A stretch of 64,000 nucleotides of DNA from Desarmillaria ectypa (lineage: Eukaryota; Basidiomycota; Agaricomycetes; Agaricales; Physalacriaceae), in the NCBI GenBank assembly GCA_030407005.1, contig JAUDYN010000007.1:186001-250000 (forward strand), given 5' to 3'. Positions 59,891 to 64,000 of the stretch are shown piece by piece. A model generated the notes under the pieces. That model was not told the origin of the DNA, did no database searches, and worked only from the letters and a program-made list of their open reading frames with translations. Positions within the stretch are counted from its first letter, which is position 1; the number at the start of each line of letters is the position of its first letter. The translations under genes were made by a program, and so were the position numbers.

Positions 59891-60049
59891 GGACAACCAC
59901 AATCAGGGCAAGAAAGATAATAACAACACTATCATCCTATTGCCTGAACACTTTTGAGCACTCATTATACCCACTACTGCTGAAGAACACTTGGAAATTT
60001 GAGATGCAACCTAAGAAAAGGAGTCATGGGACCATGGCATTGCAACCTT

Positions 60050-61570
60050 CTTGAATCATGAATGGGGAATCACCCAAGATCAAGGAATCCTATACTATGA
60101 CAGGCATATCTATATACTCAGAAAAGAGTCCTTATGAGGTGGAATCATTGTCTGAAATTATGATCATATCACTGCAGGACATCCCAGTATAGCAAAGACT
60201 GCTAAGCTCATCCTCTGAGATTATTGGTGGCAAAAACTAAAAAGAGACATAGAACAATATGTAAAGGAGTGTGAAACATGCTAACACACAAAAAGCAGTA
60301 CCCAGGCAAAAGCCACCCCACTACACCCCAACATCATCCCTGTATAACCTTGGTCACACATCTCTGTTGACATAGTCATCAGACTCTCTGAGTTGAATGG
60401 GTATGATGCCCTATTAGTAGTCATCAACCAATTTTCCAAAACAATCATTCCTATTGCCTGTCATAAGGAACTTTCTGTGGAAGGATGGGCCCAAATTCTG
60501 TGAGATCAAGTTTATGCTAAGCATAGTATACCCCAAGTAGTGATCTCAGATTGAGGCCTTCAGTTTATCTCAAACTTTATGAAAGACCTATATCAGATGC
60601 TGAACATCATCCAAAACACATCCATGGTATATCACCTCAGACCAATAGGCAGACAGAATACATCAACCAAGAAATCAAAAAATATCTCCAAAGCTTCATA
60701 AACCATTGACAGGATGATTGGAATGAATGGCTACCCCTTGCAGAGTTTGCTCACAATAATTGGATACACTCCACCACAGGATGGAGTCCATTCATGATTC
60801 TCTATGAATGACATCTCCACTTAGTACCCAACTCCATTCAAGAAACCCCCTTCACCAATCTGACCATCACAGAATTTATGGAAACCATGGTGCAAGTATA
60901 TAAAGAAGTATATGACACATTGGACAAGGTGGCTACATATATGAAGGCACAGTACAATAAAAGAACATAACCAGCACAGGAATATTAGATCAGAAATAAG
61001 GTTTGGCTTGACATAAGCAATCTCCACCTTTCTAGACTAAAGAAGAAGCTCAATAATAAATAAACTGGTCCATTCAAGATCCTAGAAAAAATAGAGGCAG
61101 CAGTGTACAAGTTAAAGCTGCCACCCTATTGGAAAATTCACTCTCATTTTAATGAGAAGCTACTGATCCCATACATTGCCCTGAAATTTCTGAATCAGCA
61201 GCTGCCACCACTATCTCTGCCAGACCTAGTTGATGGTCAGGAGGAATATGAAGTTGAAGAAGTATTGGACTCATGAACCTGTAGGGTCCAGACAAAAAGG
61301 GGACAACAATTGAGAATGGTGACTGATTATCTGGTCAAGTGGAAAGGTTGGACCTGCCAATACAACTCCTGGGTTCAGAAGATGGAAATGGAAAATACAA
61401 AAGATGCCATTGTGGAATACAAGGGGAAAATGCAACATACTCAAGGAGTTGACATTACCAAAATCATAACCCAAGACAAGATGGTCAGCATGATCCTTGA
61501 CCACAAATATTCAGAAAACAGAACTGTCACCTATCTGGTTCAATGGAAGAATAGAATTAAAAGATAGATA
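60050..61570 (+). pseudogene. Element B integrase with chromodomain
   Basis: Zinc module remnants DHITAGHPSIAKTAK and KECETC lie at 60160-60285; the core has ISVDIVI and VISD followed by a stop. The C-terminal chromodomain (EEYEVEEVLDS, DYLVKWKGW, YNSWVQKMEMEN) spans 61245-61395, with a second short VSMILDHKYSENRTVTYLVQW unit at about 61480-61550, ending in stops. Confidence 0.8.
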
Positions 61571-61698
61571 AAGAATCTGGATGAAAGACAATGAAAGGCT
61601 CTACTAGACAAATACTGGATCACCCAAGCAGAAGCACAATATGACTTTCTGGAAGAAGAGCCTTGACAGTTGGGATGACTATCTTAACAAGGGGGTAA

Positions 61699-62101
61699 TG
61701 TTACAATTTTTATCCCTTTCTTTTCCTATCTTATCTTATCAACCAATGGATCATCTTTTCCCTCTGTATCCATGGCAATCATCAGATGCACCAGCCCATA
61801 ATAATGTGGTACCCAGTTATTGTATTCATAGCTAGCAACAGTTGCTCATCCAACATGCTTTTCTCTTTGTCTCCAGCAAGGATTACTCATGGAAACATCT
61901 ATTCTTAGCTATCCAATTCATGTATATAAGCTAGTTAACCCTCAATGTACTACTCCATCTTCAAACTAAAGTTTATCTTATACCACTCTCTCTCAAATGA
62001 TCTGAAGACTATAACTGCTATTCTATAAGTGATTGTCCAAATGCGAGACAGCCTGAGGAGTTAGTGCAAGTCTGCAGATCATATGAGACATGGGTCTAAC
62101 A
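61699..62101 (+). repeat. Element B 3' LTR (403 bp)
   Basis: Starts TGTTACAATTTTTATCC, ends GGGTCTAACA. TATA box (catgtatataag) and the ATCTTCAAACTAA primer segment are present. Duplication copy ttatt follows. Confidence 0.93.
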
Positions 62102-62477
62102 TTATTATTAGATATAAGACTTTAGTATATAAGTAGCAGAGCTCTCACTGTATATTCTCCAGCTTCAAGCTAAAGTTTAATCTATACCAAACTTTCTCAA
62201 GACTCAACCTCTTCACTTAGACTAAGGCTTAGTCTTTATTTGATAGTTGCAAGCATCTGGAAACTCATTGAATGACTGTACAAATGTGATACAGTCTATT
62301 ATTTATCCTTACTTATTATACTAGAGTCTAAGTCTAACATCATCAGATATCCTACCACTCACAGTGGCTTAGAGAGTAGCTCTGAGTGCTTCCACTTCTA
62401 AGCATCATAGCATCAGATGAGGGATCCTTCTTTCTCCTGAAATTGTGATTCAATCCCCTCTTGCAGTGGGCTCCACT

Positions 62478-63465
62478 TGTAAGGCTGACAAACTCTCTAG
62501 TGAGAGAATTACAGTTTGCTTTCATAAGATCTTTCATATATAGTAGATATACAGAGAGGTGCAAGAACCATCCACTTCAGATCAGTACAGATCTGCTTCT
62601 GATAGCAGAGAAGAGTGAGAAAGTGGGACTCACTGTCCTTTCAAGAGAGTGAGCTTTGAGAGCTAGTTCTGGAAAATAGCAATGAGCTTTTGTGCTGTCT
62701 GCTAGTGATACTAGGTATAAGGCTGCTAAAGTATGCTAAGCTGAAGGCTTGGATAAGAAATTTATTTCTTTAGTATGCTATAAGCTTGATCCTTCTCCTC
62801 TACATTAATCATGCTTTTATACTCTTAGAACCACATCAGCTTTCTACTTCTATACCTATCTGCTTTGATAACTCTTGTCAAGTAGAAGCCTGCTCAGTCA
62901 TAACCATCTCTTTTTACATTCTTAAAAGATTCACCTAGGAGAAAACTATATGGGATTGCCAATCTTGGTGAGATTGAGGTAGAAGCATGGGCTTCCACTG
63001 ACAGATGGCAGTCCATTATACCTGACCATTATTCCCAATGGTTCCTGGTCTGACAGAAGAGTAGCCTACTGACTGTGAGTGATAGTGCAGATAGCAGTCC
63101 ATTGCCTCCTAACTCTCATTTCTAGTAGATCCTAATCCTATATTCTCATTAACTGAGTGGGTGAGTATTGTTAGTCCTGTGAAGAGTACTAGCTTGCAGA
63201 AGCCAAAATTTGGTGCACACATATATGTGGCACAACATAGCAGACAGTGCAGAAGCTCATTGCTATTGTCCAAAACCCACTCTCAAAGCTCACATCCTTG
63301 AAAGGATGTTGAGTCTTACTCTTTCACTCTTGTCTGCTTCCAAAAGTGTATTCATATCATTCTGAAGTGGGTGGTTTTTGCATCTCCCTGTATACTTACA
63401 GTATATAAAAGATCTTGCAACAGCAAACAGTAATTCTCTCACCAGAGAGTTTGCAAGCCTTACAC
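62478..63465. mobile_element. Inverted-repeat (foldback-like) element
   Basis: The arm 62478-62703 (starting TGTAAGGCTGACAAACTC) is repeated inverted at 63239-63465 with about one difference in six bases; about 535 bp lie between. Each arm has a small palindromic part (CTCTCTAGTGAGAGA on the left) and a TATA-like tract (cagtatataaaag near 63405 on the right). No transposase is visible. It may be a foldback element, or two LTRs of one family in opposite orientation. No duplication could be fixed. Confidence 0.55.
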
Positions 63466-63599
63466 TGTATAATGCTTAAAACACTTACAGATAATACTTG
63501 GTGCTTCTCTTCAGTCTGGTTGCTGCACCAATACCAGACAAAACAGAATTGTTTAGCTGTCATAATATAGACTCTGATGACTCAAGACTACAATACATA

Positions 63600-63918
63600 T
63601 TGTTCTTGCTACTTTCCTTGTTTCAGGCCTGTTTACAGTATACTATATGCATGAAACTCTGACTCACAGTATTTATTATTAGCACAGCCTATTTTATATA
63701 TAAGTAGGTGAACCTGTGGCCTTGATTCCCAGCTTTTGACTAAAGTTCAGTCATATACTCACTCCAAGTAACTCCCAACTTTACTTTAATTCCTTCTTCT
63801 TCATATGCTAAGCCCTTAGTGTCTGACTGTCAAGAAACCTGCTACAACACCAGAGGTGACTACCTAAATGTGAAGCAGCCTCAGTATTTAGTCTTGTTTG
63901 TCAAGTCAGTCACTAACA
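63600..63918 (+). repeat. LTR fragment, family related to B2
   Basis: TTATTATTAGCAC and a TATA box (tttatatataagtag at about 63690) match the right part of the B2 LTR; a CCCAGCTTTTGACTAAAG segment corresponds to the primer segment of the other families. It ends CACTAACA at 63918. The start could not be fixed. No complementary binding site follows, so this is a solo LTR or a fragment. Confidence 0.5.
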
Positions 63919-64000
63919 CTATACCTCATCACTTACTTGATGGCTGACTTATAGAACCAGCTCAGCTCAGGCATAAAAGACTGTGATTTGAGTCATATCA

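Larger units (their letters stand above)
52603..62101 (+). mobile_element. Ty3/gypsy chromodomain element B, decayed, with C1 in its 5' LTR
   Basis: The 5' LTR starts TGTTATGATTTTTACC at 52603, is split by C1 (52651-54010) and ends GGTCTAACA at 54369. The 3' LTR is 61699-62101 (403 bp). Without C1 and one duplication copy the 5' LTR is also 403 bp. The target duplication ttatt lies at 52598-52602 and 62102-62106. Order of the internal region: Gag, protease, RT, RNase H, integrase, chromodomain, as in A but from a different family. A purine-rich tract (acaagggggtaa) precedes the 3' LTR. Many stops make it inactive. Confidence 0.94.
51577..62339 (+). mobile_element. Ty3/gypsy element D, internally deleted (host of element B)
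   Basis: 5' LTR 51577-52008 (start TATTATGACT, decayed TG; end GGTCTAACA). Only about 390 bp of internal DNA follow (52009-52399), encoding remnants of the region after the integrase chromodomain (VIIDVRFKDPK, KKDANIKYWYNEDKLLDLKEL). The 3' LTR starts TGTTATAATTTA at 52400, is interrupted by element B (52603-62101) and resumes to end AGTCTAACA at 62339. The primer-binding site and nearly all of Gag-Pol are gone. No clear target duplication flanks the pair. Confidence 0.75.

Noticed and set aside
35226..62339. Intact autonomous retrotransposon
   Set aside because: Every Gag-Pol region examined contains several stops or frameshifts, and A has lost an RT catalytic residue.
34100..64000. Classical Neurospora-type RIP
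   Set aside because: The visible changes centre on CpG in the C1/C2 comparison rather than CpA; CpG methylation decay explains them better, though a dinucleotide count would be needed.
1..64000. CRISPR arrays, bacterial operons, tRNA or rRNA genes
   Set aside because: No spaced identical short repeats, no ribosome-binding-site-led operons, and no tRNA or rRNA sequence recognised; spliceosomal introns show a eukaryote.

Overview
The window reads as nuclear DNA of a filamentous basidiomycete, most likely an Agaricomycete. The protein-coding genes are split by many GT-AG introns of about 42-63 bp. They include families common in mushrooms: a secreted class 3 lipase, DUF6533-type membrane proteins and an Abp1 with proline-rich linkers. 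The repeats are LTR retrotransposons with fungal chromodomain Ty3/gypsy coding regions. No bacterial, organellar or RNA-gene signal was seen.

Layout. From 1 to about 34 kb lies a gene-poor arm with ordinary CpG content. It holds five genes whose exon structure I could resolve: an abp1/drebrin-like gene (cut by the left edge, minus strand), a class 3 lipase (6811-8061), a thioredoxin (10246-10743), a secreted protein made of two copies of one domain (11826-13181) and a class V aminotransferase (27177-28826). Between them are decayed genes and solo LTRs with exact or near-exact 5-bp target duplications. Several LTRs sit inside reading frames that become continuous again when the LTR and one duplication copy are mentally removed: a C2H2 zinc-finger gene (4733-5333), a serine-rich small gene (30105-31216) and an unknown gene around 16.6-18.2 kb hit several times. 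A CpG-poor block around 2.6-4.5 kb carries an 860-bp foldback element.

From about 34 kb to the right end the DNA is a CpG-depleted graveyard of nested Ty3/gypsy elements. Element A (35301-43446, two 398-bp LTRs, duplication gatcc) sits in the 5' LTR of element B2. Element B (52603-62101, duplication ttatt) sits in the 3' LTR of element D, and a 1.36-kb LTR-like element C1 sits in the 5' LTR of B. Two further elements, E1 and E2, lie on the minus strand. All coding regions (Gag with CCHC knuckle, protease, reverse transcriptase, RNase H, integrase, chromodomain) are broken by stops, many being TGA where relatives have arginine, as expected from CGA to TGA decay of methylated CpG.

Most notable observation: each of four element families carries, directly after its 5' LTR, an 11-13-nt primer-binding site exactly complementary to a stretch of its own LTR about 30-35 nt downstream of the TATA box. 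The sites differ between families, and even between the related B and B2, with both partners changing together. This is the signature of Tf1/sushi-type self-primed reverse transcription, and here it can be read from sequence alone.
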